Assembly: GCA_902780505.1 (NCBI GenBank)
Contig: CACZFN010000003.1
Coordinates: 62,001 to 126,000, forward strand
DNA length: 64,000 bases
Direction of reading: 5' to 3'
Source of the DNA: an uncultured Ruminococcus sp.
GTDB taxonomy: Bacteria; Bacillota; Clostridia; Oscillospirales; Ruminococcaceae
The stretch's first letter is position 1, and each line of letters starts with the position of its first letter. Below are positions 33,093 to 42,688 of the stretch, piece by piece. A program made the translations under genes and the position numbers. Below the pieces are notes generated by a model that saw nothing but the letters and a program-made list of their open reading frames with translations, searched no databases and had not been told where the DNA came from.

Positions 33093-33713
33093 ATGGGAAA
33101 GCTTGAAGTTAATAAAAAAGCTAAGGAGGATTCCCTGCTTGTCACAGCATATAAGCTTTTTACCACTAAAGGCGTTACTGCGACAAGTGTTTCGGATATC
33201 GCACACTCTGCGGGGGTGGGCAAAGGTACTTTTTATCTATATTTCAAGGATAAGTATGACCTTAAAAACCGCCTTGTCGCAAAGCATTCATCAAGGCTTT
33301 TCAGAACAGCCGCCGCCGAACTTGAAGCAAGCGGCAAAAAACTTGATTTCAAGGAAAAGATGATCTTTATCATTGACAGTATTTTAAACCAGCTAAACGA
33401 TAATCAGGCACTTCTGACTTTTATATCAAAGAACCTGAGCTGGGGGATCTTCAAAAATGCCCTTACAAGTCATACACAGGCGGACGAGCTTGATTTTATG
33501 GATATCTATAACCAGATGATAGCCGATGCACACGGGCATATCAATGAGCCGGAGGTAATGATATTTATGATCACTGAACTTATCAGCTCTACCTGCTATT
33601 CGGCGATCCTTTATAAGGAACCTGTGTCGCTTGAAGAACTGAAACCCTATCTTTATCAGAGTATAAGCGATATTATCGACCGCCATATGGCTGATGAGGT
33701 TTCGGGAAACTGA
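33093..33713 (+). CDS. TetR/AcrR-family transcriptional regulator
   Basis: 206 residues: N-terminal TetR helix-turn-helix (residues about 10-55; FTTKGVTATSVSDIAHSAGVGKGTFYLYFKDK) and a helical ligand-binding C-domain. AAGGAG precedes the ATG. TetR-type palindromes lie at the MMPL promoter 1.1 kb upstream, which it most likely represses together with itself; the adaptor/permease genes downstream on the same strand are possible further targets. The repeat block between promoter and gene looks like a later insertion. Confidence 0.93.
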   Translation: MGKLEVNKKAKEDSLLVTAYKLFTTKGVTATSVSDIAHSAGVGKGTFYLYFKDKYDLKNRLVAKHSSRLFRTAAAELEASGKKLDFKEKMIFIIDSILNQLNDNQALLTFISKNLSWGIFKNALTSHTQADELDFMDIYNQMIADAHGHINEPEVMIFMITELISSTCYSAILYKEPVSLEELKPYLYQSISDIIDRHMADEVSGN

Positions 33714-33866
33714 TTTCCATTATATGTCTGTCTATTGTATAAAATGTAAAAAAAGTGTCTTTATTTTTGTATGATTGTATATAGAAATAAGGCGCTTTTT
33801 TATGTTATAATAAAAGTAGGTATGACAACAGACGTTTTCGTGCTTTTGTAAAGGAGATATAAATTT

Positions 33867-34922
33867 ATGAAACAAAGAATAATAAACAGACTGGTCGCGG
33901 CTTCTTCGGCGGCGGTGATCTGTGCATCAGTGTCAGGCTGCTATTTTCTGCCTGACGAGGAGGAGGTACTTGCAGCACCTTCTGTAAAGGTGTCGGAGGT
34001 CAAGTATACAACTGTCAAAGCATCACGCAAAACGCTTGAAAAGAAGATCGTATGCTCGGGCAGCATCACAAGTGAAAAGCAGTATTCAATGTCCTACGCC
34101 GACAACAGCGGTATAATAAGCAAATTCTATGTTTCGGCAGGCGATACTGTCAAAAAGGGCGATCCTATATGCACGCTCGATACTACTGATATAGATTTCC
34201 AGATATCCGAGCAGGAACTTTATTTAAAGCGCGCAAAGCTTGACACTCAGGTAATACGTGAAAACAAAGGCTCTCAGGCGGAAATAGACCGCGCGGGCGT
34301 TGAGGAACAGCTTATACAGAACAAGCTTGATAAGCTGTATGAACTTAAAGAGGGCGCTACACTCAAAGCGGAAGCGGCGGGGACAGTGACCTACCTGACA
34401 TCACTGCGTATAGGCGACAGTATCGACACGGGGACAACTGTGGCGACTGTACTTGACACATCAGCGCTATACATAGCTATAAAGCCCAAGACCAACGACA
34501 TTAAAACCTTTGAAATGGAACAGGCTGTAACTATACGCATAGACGAAGATGAATACGAGGGCGAAGTATTTATGATACCCTCAGAGATAACCAAACTGCG
34601 TGAGGAACAGAAAAACTCAAAGGAAAAGATAGATGAAAATGCAATTCAGTTTGAGGACAGCACGGTGTATGTCCGCTTCAAGGGCAAAACACCCACTTCG
34701 GCAGTCGGGCAGCTTGCAGATGTCATACTGCTTCTTGACAGGGCAGAGGATGCGATAGTTATTTCAAACAACCTTATCAAGAACGTTGACGGTGAGCAGG
34801 TGGTATACGTGCTCAAAGACGGCGAAAAAACTGCTGTAAATGTCGAAGTCGGCTTGCAGACAGGTTCACAGGCAGAAATAAAATCAGGCCTCAGTGAAAA
34901 TGACGAACTGATAATCAGGTAA
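33867..34922 (+). CDS. efflux-type membrane-fusion/adaptor lipoprotein (HlyD/MacA-like)
   Basis: 351 residues. Signal peptide with lipobox at Cys25 (SVSGC), then a lipoyl/barrel-sandwich domain split by a short helical hairpin (about 105-150), a beta-barrel and a membrane-proximal domain. Segments such as GIISKFYVSAGDTVKKGDPIC are diagnostic of adaptor subunits that join an inner-membrane transporter to the outside. It is followed by a large FtsX-type permease, so together they look like a MacAB-like exporter, although no ATPase gene is next to them. AAGGAGAT site upstream of the ATG. Confidence 0.9.
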   Translation: MKQRIINRLVAASSAAVICASVSGCYFLPDEEEVLAAPSVKVSEVKYTTVKASRKTLEKKIVCSGSITSEKQYSMSYADNSGIISKFYVSAGDTVKKGDPICTLDTTDIDFQISEQELYLKRAKLDTQVIRENKGSQAEIDRAGVEEQLIQNKLDKLYELKEGATLKAEAAGTVTYLTSLRIGDSIDTGTTVATVLDTSALYIAIKPKTNDIKTFEMEQAVTIRIDEDEYEGEVFMIPSEITKLREEQKNSKEKIDENAIQFEDSTVYVRFKGKTPTSAVGQLADVILLLDRAEDAIVISNNLIKNVDGEQVVYVLKDGEKTAVNVEVGLQTGSQAEIKSGLSENDELIIR

Positions 34923-34941
34923 CTCTCACCCTTACGGCAAG

Positions 34942-35121
34942 TTAAGGCAATAACGCTGGGCCATTGCACGTCAGATGCGCAGTCAAATATTTCGTCAGAT
35001 TGCCTAAATTTTCCGCAGGCTTGCTGGCGCAAGTCAAGGGAAATTTAGGCGATATGGCGGAATATTTGCAAGTAGATGGCGTGCAAAGGCTGAGGCAGGT
35101 GGTTGTGCGGTATTGCCTTAA
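34942..35121. repeat. 180-bp imperfect palindromic element between adaptor and permease genes
   Basis: Outer arms ttaaggcaataacgc (34942-34956) and gcggtattgccttaa (35107-35121) match at 14 of 15 positions. An inner pair runs from ttgcacgtcagatg... to cctaaattttcc and from ggaaatttaggc to ggcgtgcaa, with similarity along most of its length. The element is a cruciform/hairpin able to fold almost end to end, with a short tip (caggcttgctggcgcaag). No transposase; MITE-like or REP-like. It fills nearly the whole gap between two functionally linked genes. Confidence 0.75.
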
Positions 35122-35158
35122 TGCCGATGATCAAAATGATAACGGAGAACACAAAAAT

Positions 35159-38113
35159 ATGTTTACCTTGCTTCTGCGCAAAATGCGCAATACCAAATGG
35201 ATGGTATTCTGCCTGCTGATAGGCTGCATCATGGCCTGTGCCATGATGGCAACTATCCCGATATATATGAACGCATCACTTCAGCGTATGCTTATAAAAG
35301 ACCTTGAAGCCTTTCAGCAGCAGTATGAAATATACCCCGGTGTTTACAACACAAAATATTCAATGAATATGAACCTTTCCGCCGACGGGCAGAGGAAAAC
35401 CATAAGTTCCACAGACAAGGCCGTTACAGACAGCTTTAATGAACTTGGCGTTTCCGCTTCGGGCAAAAGGTATATAACGGACGATTTTCTCTATGCCGCA
35501 AACTTTTCTTCCGAGGCGGGCGGTGACACCGCCAAAATGCACCTCGGTGCCATGACCGATATAGGCGATAATGTAAATATCGTTCAGGGCAGGATGTTTG
35601 AAGCGGGAAAGAACAAAAACGGCAGTTTTGAAGCCATTGCCACCGAAAAATCCCTCAAAGTATCGGGGATAGCCGTGGGGCAGACCTACGAGCTTGCAAA
35701 TATCTTTGATTCTTCGGGCGGCAAGGTCAGAGTCGAGGTAGTAGGTGCCTTTGAACCCAAAGAAGGCTGCGAAGCTTACTGGGCTGAAGGCACTAACGAC
35801 TACATGAACAGCGTTATCATGGATTACGATACGCTGTTAAATGACGGCCTTGATACGGGGGCTGTTCACCTTTCATCGTTCATATGCAACTTTGCTATAG
35901 ATTACCGCAAGCTTGATATGACAAGGCTTGACAGCTTTATTGACAAGATAAACGAACAGATAGAAAGCTACAAGAAAGTAAAGATAACCTTCTCGCTGCC
36001 CGCGAAGGAGATACTTGAAGATTACGCCGAGCGTTCTTCACAGCTTAAACTTGTGCTGTGGCTTTTGCAGATACCGATAATGCTTATGATACTTTTCTAT
36101 CTGTTCATGGTCGCACAGCTGAATGTTGAACAGGAGAAAAACGAGATCGCCGTTTTCAAATCCCGTGGTGCGAGCAGGGGGCAGGTAATGTTTCTATATG
36201 CTCTCGAATCTGTGGTGATAGGCGTGGTATCGGCATTGGCAGCACCGTTTGCGGGGCTGCTGCTTTGCAGGATACTCGGTGCATCAAACGGCTTCCTTGA
36301 ATTTGTGAACCGTTCTGCTATACCCGCAAGGCTTTCATTTGAAGCGTTTGTGTATTCGTTTATAGCATCACTTGTATTCTTTGCGACTACAATGCTGCCC
36401 ATATTCCCCGCCACAAAGACAACTATTGTCGGCCACAAGCAGTCAAAGGCGAAGAAAAAGCGGCTTTCCCTCTGGGAGAAAACGGGGCTTGACATAATCC
36501 TTCTTGCAGGCTCTTGCGGGTGGCTCTACTACTACAACCGCGAACAGGAAACGCTTATAAGCGAAGGCCTTACCGACGCAAAAGCGACTGTGAACCCGCT
36601 GCTTTTTGTGGCATCAACTGCATTCATACTCGGCTGCGGGCTGTTTATAATAAGGATATACCCGTTCGTGATAAGGCTGATAGCGTTTTTAGGCAAGCGC
36701 TTCTGGCCGCCGTCTGTACACGTTTCGCTCAATAATATAGGGCGCTCGGCAGGCGGAAGGGAAAAATTCCTGATACTGTTTTTAGTGCTTACGGTATCGC
36801 TCGGTATTTTCTTTGCAAACACAGCAAGGGCGCTTAACCGTTCAGCCACCGAGCAGGTACAGTACGGTGTCGGCACAGATGTGGTCTTAGCTGAAAAATG
36901 GGAAGACAATCAGAAAAAAGAAAGTGCAGGCCCGAACACCATACCCGCAGGAACAGCGGGCAGCACACAACAGCAGGAGGAGGAGGAAGACGTTGACGCT
37001 TCCACACTCAACTACATAGAGCCTGATTTTTCAAGATACGAAAAGCTTGACGGCGTTGAAGCCGCAGCTAAGGTATTCATCAAGGAGGGGGTAAAGATAT
37101 CCTCCGACAAGATGAAAGTCCCCAAAAAGAAAACCGTGAACAACAAAAATGACCGTGACAGAGAAGACTTTATGAATATGAACAGCACATCGTCATCAAA
37201 TGCGACATCTGATGTTACGCTTATGACGGTAAACCCCGGAGAATTCTCAAAGGTCGTATGGTCAAATTCAAGGATACTGCCCACGCACATAAACAATTAC
37301 CTGAATGCCCTTTATGATTACAATGCAGGGGTACTGCTTTCAAGCTCGTTCCGTGATACATACGGGCTGAAGCTCGGTGATACGGTCGAGTGCACATGGG
37401 GCTCAAACAGCACATTTACAGCGACTGTTTTAGCATTCGTTGACTGCTGGCCGTCCATTCAGCCTTATGAAAAGACAGAAACGGGCGAGTACAGGGATTT
37501 TGCGATAATGAACTTTGACTATGTAAGAGTTGCCACTAATGTCGAACCGTATGAAGTATGGATAAAACTAAAGGACGGTACAAAGACAGAGGACTTTTAC
37601 AAAGCGATAGAGAAAGACAAGATATTATGCACAAAGCTTGAAGTAGCAAGCCAGCAGATAATACAGAAGAAAAACGATCCCATGCTTCAGGGCATGAACG
37701 GTGCGCTGACACTCGGATTTATAATAATCATGATAATGTGTATAATAGGCTTCCTTATCTACTGGATACTTTCAATCAAATCGCGTACATTGCAGTTTGG
37801 TATACTGCGTGCTATGGGTATGAAATTCAGGGAGATCATTACCATGCTGTTGACTGAGCAGCTGCTGGTTTCCGGAGTAGCGATAGTTCTGAGCTTCATT
37901 GTGGGTTCTGTGGCCAGTGAACTCTTTGTACCGCTGTTCCAGTCATTCATGCAGACGGGAACTTATCCCGAATTCGCCGTCATTCCGTCAAGGGCGGACT
38001 ACCTTAAAATATATGCTGCACTTGGGTGTATGCTTATATTCTGCTTTATTGTTTTAGGACGGCTGATTTCAAGGATAAAGATCACTCAGGCATTAAAGCT
38101 TGGTGAGGACTGA
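35159..38113 (+). CDS. large FtsX-family ABC permease
   Basis: About 984 residues in two FtsX halves. An N-terminal helix (about 15-38), an outer domain and three helices around residues 300-440 form the first half. A second outer domain and three C-terminal helices (about 860-975) form the other. The second outer domain holds an acidic stretch (QQQEEEEDVD) and a Ser/Thr/Asn-rich stretch. Such double permeases work as exporters or as mechanical couplers with an ATPase, which is absent nearby. ATG at 35159 starts at the proper N-terminus (MFTLLLRKMRNTKW); longer in-frame starts would run into the palindromic element. GGAGA lies about 11 bp upstream. Confidence 0.88.
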   Translation: MFTLLLRKMRNTKWMVFCLLIGCIMACAMMATIPIYMNASLQRMLIKDLEAFQQQYEIYPGVYNTKYSMNMNLSADGQRKTISSTDKAVTDSFNELGVSASGKRYITDDFLYAANFSSEAGGDTAKMHLGAMTDIGDNVNIVQGRMFEAGKNKNGSFEAIATEKSLKVSGIAVGQTYELANIFDSSGGKVRVEVVGAFEPKEGCEAYWAEGTNDYMNSVIMDYDTLLNDGLDTGAVHLSSFICNFAIDYRKLDMTRLDSFIDKINEQIESYKKVKITFSLPAKEILEDYAERSSQLKLVLWLLQIPIMLMILFYLFMVAQLNVEQEKNEIAVFKSRGASRGQVMFLYALESVVIGVVSALAAPFAGLLLCRILGASNGFLEFVNRSAIPARLSFEAFVYSFIASLVFFATTMLPIFPATKTTIVGHKQSKAKKKRLSLWEKTGLDIILLAGSCGWLYYYNREQETLISEGLTDAKATVNPLLFVASTAFILGCGLFIIRIYPFVIRLIAFLGKRFWPPSVHVSLNNIGRSAGGREKFLILFLVLTVSLGIFFANTARALNRSATEQVQYGVGTDVVLAEKWEDNQKKESAGPNTIPAGTAGSTQQQEEEEDVDASTLNYIEPDFSRYEKLDGVEAAAKVFIKEGVKISSDKMKVPKKKTVNNKNDRDREDFMNMNSTSSSNATSDVTLMTVNPGEFSKVVWSNSRILPTHINNYLNALYDYNAGVLLSSSFRDTYGLKLGDTVECTWGSNSTFTATVLAFVDCWPSIQPYEKTETGEYRDFAIMNFDYVRVATNVEPYEVWIKLKDGTKTEDFYKAIEKDKILCTKLEVASQQIIQKKNDPMLQGMNGALTLGFIIIMIMCIIGFLIYWILSIKSRTLQFGILRAMGMKFREIITMLLTEQLLVSGVAIVLSFIVGSVASELFVPLFQSFMQTGTYPEFAVIPSRADYLKIYAALGCMLIFCFIVLGRLISRIKITQALKLGED

Positions 38114-38129
38114 TTTTGTCTAAGTATTT

Positions 38130-38162
38130 CAAAACAGCTCGTTTTATGCGGGCTGTTTTGTT
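38130..38162 (+). terminator. terminator of the adaptor/permease operon
   Basis: aaaacag / ctgtttt stem with an extended loop and T-rich tail. Confidence 0.6.
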
Positions 38163-38173
38163 TATTATTTACC

Positions 38174-38202
38174 TTGACAAGCGGATAAAATAGTGATATA
38201 TT
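38174..38202 (+). promoter_or_regulatory. promoter of thiT
   Basis: TTGACA (38174-38179) and TATATT (38197-38202), 17 bp apart, just before the riboswitch. Confidence 0.8.
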
Positions 38203-38235
38203 TATTATTGCAGTAAATACTGCACATTATCAAAA

Positions 38236-38322
38236 AGGGGAGCTTTGAAGAGGCTGAGAGTAAGCAAAACTATGCTTAGACCCGTGACCTGATTCGGATA
38301 ATGCCGACGTAGGGATATACAG
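38236..38322 (+). ncRNA. TPP riboswitch (THI element)
   Basis: The conserved core is present in order: ggggagc, ggctgagag, a short P3 hairpin (agcaaaactatgctt), acccgtgacctgat, ggataatgccgacgtaggga. It binds thiamine pyrophosphate. Directly downstream, gctgctgccc / gggcggcggc followed by tttt forms the terminator of the expression platform (38331-38372), so thiT is expected to be switched off by TPP at the level of transcription. Confidence 0.96.
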
Positions 38323-38330
38323 GCTTTTTT

Positions 38331-38372
38331 GCTGCTGCCCTATTATCCGGGGCGGCGGCTTTTCGTTTTTAA
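38331..38372 (+). terminator. riboswitch-controlled terminator before thiT
   Basis: GC-rich stem gctgctgccc / gggcggcggc, with several G-T pairs, followed by ttttcgttttt, between the TPP aptamer and the thiT ribosome site. Confidence 0.7.
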
Positions 38373-38400
38373 GGCACCCACAAAGAAAGGACGTTTTTTT

Positions 38401-39000
38401 ATGAAGAAATCAAAAACACTAATGCTCGTTGAGGGCGCGATCATGCTGGCGCTGGCTATTGTTCTGAGCCTTGTTACGCCTTTCCAGAAGCTATTGCCGT
38501 TCGGCGGCTCGATAACGCTTGTTTCAATGTTGCCGATATGCCTTTACAGCATCAAATACGGCGTGCCGCAGGGACTTGCAGTATCGTTTTTATTCGCTGT
38601 GTTCCAGTTTGCACAGGGTGCGATAAAGGACGGGCTGTTCGGATGGGGGCTGACAGTCGGTATGCTTATTGCCTGCATTATGCTTGACTATATAGTAGCA
38701 TACACCGTTATCGGCCTTGCAGGTATTTTCAGAAAGAAAGGCCTTGGCGGCTGGATAGCAGGTATATGCATTGCCCTTGCGCTGAGGTTTTTAAGCCATT
38801 TCTTCAGCGGCGTTTATGTATTCGCTTCCTCGGGCAAGATATGGGATGACCTTGATTTTGTTGCGAAGAACAAATACATATACTCGGCTGTTTACAATGC
38901 AGCTTACATGGTACCTGAGATCGTACTGACGATAGTTGTTGCCGTACTGCTTTTCAAGATACCGCAGACAAAGAAAATGCTGACTGTAAGCGAGGCTTAA
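38401..39000 (+). CDS. thiT: thiamine-specific ECF transporter S-component ThiT
   Basis: 199 residues and six membrane helices of the ThiT family. Thiamine-site residues of the family are visible in the region GWGLTVG and in YNAAYMVPE near the C-terminus. It binds thiamine outside and uses a shared EcfAA'T module encoded elsewhere. ATG at 38401 is chosen by the AAAGGACG site. Regulation by the upstream TPP riboswitch confirms the assignment. Confidence 0.95.
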   Translation: MKKSKTLMLVEGAIMLALAIVLSLVTPFQKLLPFGGSITLVSMLPICLYSIKYGVPQGLAVSFLFAVFQFAQGAIKDGLFGWGLTVGMLIACIMLDYIVAYTVIGLAGIFRKKGLGGWIAGICIALALRFLSHFFSGVYVFASSGKIWDDLDFVAKNKYIYSAVYNAAYMVPEIVLTIVVAVLLFKIPQTKKMLTVSEA

Positions 39001-39010
39001 ATATACTCCC

Positions 39011-39044
39011 CTGCCCTGTGGACTGACCACAGGGCTTTTCTTAT
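39011..39044 (+). terminator. terminator of thiT
   Basis: ccctgtgg / ccacaggg stem followed by cttttctt. Confidence 0.85.
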
Positions 39045-39128
39045 CTTTAAGATAACATATTTTTTTATGATTGTCTATTGGCAGCAGGAACAAAGATTTA
39101 TATTTCGGATATGCAACTAATGCTTTGA

Positions 39129-39157
39129 TTGACAATTAATTGGTTTTATGATATGAT
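39129..39157 (+). promoter_or_regulatory. promoter of the Fn3/beta-lactamase-fold gene
   Basis: TTGACA (39129-39134) and TATGAT (39152-39157) with a 17-bp spacer. Confidence 0.75.
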
Positions 39158-39198
39158 TTATAGAGAATCTTTTTTATTTGCATAATTGGAGGATTATT

Positions 39199-41181
39199 AT
39201 GATAAAGAAAAGGCTAACAGCGGCGGCAGCGGCGGTTATTGTGGCTTTAGGGGCGGCGGCGTTTTCAGCGGTGACGGCGAAGGCACAGGAAAGTGCAGAG
39301 CCGCAAGCTTCACAAGAGCAGCAGGAAGAACAGAGCACAGTTTTAGCAAATGTAGAAGGATTTAGCTTTGACAGAGCAAAAAAAGCACTCAGATGGCAGA
39401 AGACCGAAGGGGCGCAGGGGTACATAATCTACCGGAAGGCAGGAGAAGAATACACAGAAACAGCAAGGGTAGATGACGCTCTGGAATACTCACCGGAGGG
39501 GCTTAAAAACGGCGGGAAGGCAGAGTTTGCGATAAAGGCTTACGCCGCTGATGACGACGGGGCGGAAATACTGAGTGGTGAGTTTACTCAAACCCCGGCT
39601 ATACTTGCGCCTGACACAGTGACAACGCTTTCGGTAAAAAGCACAGGTGTCAACACGGCAAAGCTTGAATGGACCAAAAACGATACCTGCGACGGGTATG
39701 TGATATACGCATACATTATGAAAAACGGCGTAAAAACGCTTAAAAGCACCAAATACATAAGCGGCGGTGATGTGACTTCGCACGCATTGACGAACCTTCC
39801 TTCGGGAAGCTGCATATGTGCTTATGTCAAGGCTTACACGCAGGCGGGGGAAGAAAAGCTTGTATCGCCCGCCTACACAGGGAAAAGGGTTTACACGAAG
39901 CTCCCTGCTGTAACAGGGCTTAAAGGAAAGACAAGCAACGACAAGAGCATTACGATAAGCTGGAATACGCAAAGCGGAGTTGACGGATACAAAGTATACA
40001 GGTACAATACCGCTGCAAAGAAATGGGTAGGGGTAAGAACGCTTATCGGCAGCACAAGGAATTCATACAAAATAAGCGGGCTGACTTCGGCGAGCGATTA
40101 CAAATTTACCGTAAAATCGTACAAGAATGTCGAGGGGAAGAATATTTCAAATATAAGCTACGGTTCGGTACTATACTCAACTGCGCCGGTGAACGTGACG
40201 GGGTTCAGACAGTCATATGCGGGCGACAGCTACACAAGGCTTCAATGGAACGCTGTGCCGAGGGCAACGGGGTACATAGTTTACAGATACGACAGTGCAG
40301 GCAAAAAGTGGGTAAGGGTAAGGCGGACCATAAACGCATTTATGACGGTAAACGGGATAGACCTTAAACACGGCAGGCAGGAAAAGTTTGCGGTGAGGGC
40401 TTTCCGTGATTCGGCGGCGGTAAGAGAACTCAGGAGTCCCGGCTACCCCACCGCGGCGGCAAGCACGCTATACAAGCTTGAAAACAAGCTGAAAAAAATG
40501 ACAGACGGGTATTACGGCGACTGGTCGATATACCTTAAAAATCTTGAAACAAACGAATACTTTTCAATGAACAACAAGCCCATGTATGCGGCAAGCACGA
40601 TAAAGCTTTATACCATGGCTGCCACATATGACAGGATAGAGCAGGGAAAATTCAAGGAAAACGAAGTCTATGATTTTCTTCACGCGATAATAACGGTAAG
40701 CGATAATACGTCGTTCAACTACCTTATAAGCAAGGTGGGGCTTTCATACACAGACAGCTGGGCAAAGTCACACGGGTACAGTGACACAAGGCAGGTACAC
40801 GGGCTTATGCCGAGCACGAATTACAGCAGCGCACTGACAACAGGGGACGGCTCGAACGAAACATCGGCAAGGGACTGCGGGAAACTGCTTGAGAGCATAT
40901 ACAGGGGGCAGTGTGTATCAAAGACAGCTTCGGCGAAGATGTTAAGTCTTTTGAAAGCACAGCAGGTAAAGTACAAGATACCTTCGGGGATACCCTCGGG
41001 CGTAGTTGTTGCAAACAAGACGGGCGAAGTCAATGACCAGTCGCACGACACGGCGATAGTATTTTCACCGAACGGGGATTACATTCTGTGCATATTCTGC
41101 ACAGCGTATAATGCAGGCTGGGCAAGTGCAAAATACCACGGGATATTATCAGGTGTGGTATATGATTATTTCAACAATTAA
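39199..41181 (+). CDS. secreted Fn3-repeat protein with C-terminal class A beta-lactamase-fold serine hydrolase
   Basis: 660 residues. Signal peptide (about 1-30), four fibronectin-III-like modules (about 50-430) and a C-terminal domain of the class A beta-lactamase/transpeptidase fold. The catalytic motifs are all there: STIK (SxxK), SDN in ITVSDNTSFN, and KTG in ANKTGEVND. Natural substrate is uncertain: penicillin, a peptidoglycan-like ester/amide, or none. Joining this fold to a chain of Fn3 modules suggests a cell-surface or wall-associated enzyme rather than a free resistance enzyme. ATG at 39199 has GGAGG 6 bp upstream. Monocistronic. Confidence 0.88.
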   Translation: MIKKRLTAAAAAVIVALGAAAFSAVTAKAQESAEPQASQEQQEEQSTVLANVEGFSFDRAKKALRWQKTEGAQGYIIYRKAGEEYTETARVDDALEYSPEGLKNGGKAEFAIKAYAADDDGAEILSGEFTQTPAILAPDTVTTLSVKSTGVNTAKLEWTKNDTCDGYVIYAYIMKNGVKTLKSTKYISGGDVTSHALTNLPSGSCICAYVKAYTQAGEEKLVSPAYTGKRVYTKLPAVTGLKGKTSNDKSITISWNTQSGVDGYKVYRYNTAAKKWVGVRTLIGSTRNSYKISGLTSASDYKFTVKSYKNVEGKNISNISYGSVLYSTAPVNVTGFRQSYAGDSYTRLQWNAVPRATGYIVYRYDSAGKKWVRVRRTINAFMTVNGIDLKHGRQEKFAVRAFRDSAAVRELRSPGYPTAAASTLYKLENKLKKMTDGYYGDWSIYLKNLETNEYFSMNNKPMYAASTIKLYTMAATYDRIEQGKFKENEVYDFLHAIITVSDNTSFNYLISKVGLSYTDSWAKSHGYSDTRQVHGLMPSTNYSSALTTGDGSNETSARDCGKLLESIYRGQCVSKTASAKMLSLLKAQQVKYKIPSGIPSGVVVANKTGEVNDQSHDTAIVFSPNGDYILCIFCTAYNAGWASAKYHGILSGVVYDYFNN

Positions 41182-41199
41182 GGCACAGCAGAAAGATAA

Positions 41200-42120
41200 T
41201 GGGCAGCCACTCGGGAGGGTGGCTGTTTTTAATGGGAATGACCAAAACCGCAGAAAACTGTATAAAAACTAAAAAGGTTTTTGGGATCAAGCCCTTTTTC
41301 CTCAAAAAAGGGCTTGCGGGGTTTGGGGCAGCGCCCCAACGGGGACGGGGGCAGCGCCCCAATAGGGTGTGGGACAAAGTCCCACTCGGGCGAAGCCCGA
41401 CAACGGCGGCGAAATTAAATAATCCCGAAGCGCAAACGTTAAAACTACCATTGCATTTGGGGAACGGATATATTTCGCCGCCCCCGTTCCAAAACAGAGA
41501 GCGAAGCGAACGTTTTTTGGAACGGTTCGCACCGTAAGGTGCGATGAACCCCTCCACCACCGCCTATGGCGGCGGTCCCCCTCCCATGAATCGAAGATTC
41601 TAAGTTCAGGGGAGGCAAAACCCCTCCGCCCCTTCGGGGCACCTCCCCTTTCAGGGGAGGCAAGGTTCCACCTTTGGGGGCAACTTACATGAATCGAAGA
41701 TTCTAAGTTCAAGGGAGGCAAGAGTTTGCACCAGTGGGGGTGCTCGGATTATGGGGCTAAGATTCCGCACAAGTTTGAATAATTATTTGCTGTCACCTGT
41801 TGCTGATTTGATTTAGTGAATAGTGAATAGTTTGTCGGCTGAGCCGACTTGACGCGCCCCTGCCCCCTCCCCGTGGGGAGGGGGAGAGAGCTTCGCGAAA
41901 CTGTAAAACTCTGTCATTCACCCCCTTTGCCCTCGGGGCGGGGTTACGCTATGATACGTGTAGGGTTTTGCACGACTCGCTAAGCGCTCGTCGGATAGGG
42001 CTTGATTAGGGCAAGGGGAAAAATAGTGAAAAGTGAATAGTTTTGTTCCCCCTGCATTTTCTGTTGGGAGGGGGAGAGAGCTTTACGAGGGGAGAAGATC
42101 GGCTTTTATCATCAAAAGCG
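41200..42120. repeat. second mosaic non-coding block between the hydrolase and sigma-factor genes
   Basis: About 0.9 kb without a credible gene. It holds GC-rich hairpins (gcagcgccccaa repeated near 41330 and 41350; aagggcttg/caagccctt near 41290). catgaatcgaagattctaagttca occurs near 41585 and 41690, and cccctcc...ggggagg units appear near 41540-41660. Segments shared with the 32-33-kb block are aattatttgctgtcacctg, gaatagt tandems, tcggctgagccgactt, gcgaaactgtaaaactctg and ctcgctaagcgctcg. Confidence 0.7.
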
Positions 42121-42207
42121 GGCAAAGAAATTTTTTTGACTTGCAATATTCGGGCGGGGATAAACGTATTATAAGTGAAACTTGAGTTTTAAACGGATGT
42201 GACAGAT

Positions 42208-42687
42208 ATGACCAAAGAACAGATGATATCTGCCTATGACAGGCATTTTGAAACAGTCTGGCGGGTATGCTTTACCGAACTTGGCGGCAACAGGGAGGAC
42301 ACCGAGGACTGTGTTTCGGAAACATTTCTGCGTTACTGCAAGAGCTTTAACGGGCAGGCCGATAATGATGCGCACATTAAAGGCTGGCTGATAGTTACGG
42401 CTCAGAATGTATGCCGTTCGCTGCTTAGACGGGCATACAGAAAGGACAAAAGACTGGAGGAGAGTCCTGCGGTGATATCAGAGGAGGACGAGTGCAAAGA
42501 ACTGTTTGAAGCCATTGCAATGCTGCCCGAAAACGAAAGAAGTGCCATTGACCTTTACTACTTCTTCGGGTATTCGGGTGAGGAGATAGCGGGGCTTCTT
42601 GATGCGAAACGAGCAACAGTATATTCATGGCTTGACAGGGGCAGAAAACACCTTGAAGAATTCTTAAAGCAAGGGGGCGGAAGATAG
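42208..42687 (+). CDS. ECF-type RNA polymerase sigma factor
   Basis: 159 residues: sigma region 2 (RHFETVWRVCFTELGGNREDTEDCVSETFLRY), a linker, and region 4 helix-turn-helix (YYFFGYSGEEIAGLLDAKRATVYSWLDRGRKHLEEFL). No further domain. A GGATGTGA site lies upstream; a GTG three codons earlier is a possible alternative start. It is followed immediately by a membrane protein that probably acts as its anti-sigma factor. Promoters recognised by it cannot be read from this window. Confidence 0.9.
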   Translation: MTKEQMISAYDRHFETVWRVCFTELGGNREDTEDCVSETFLRYCKSFNGQADNDAHIKGWLIVTAQNVCRSLLRRAYRKDKRLEESPAVISEEDECKELFEAIAMLPENERSAIDLYYFFGYSGEEIAGLLDAKRATVYSWLDRGRKHLEEFLKQGGGR

Positions 42688-42688
42688 A

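Noticed and set aside
38236..38322. Possible other riboswitch class before the ECF S-component
   Set aside because: The conserved TPP core words and the ThiT gene downstream identify it as a THI element.
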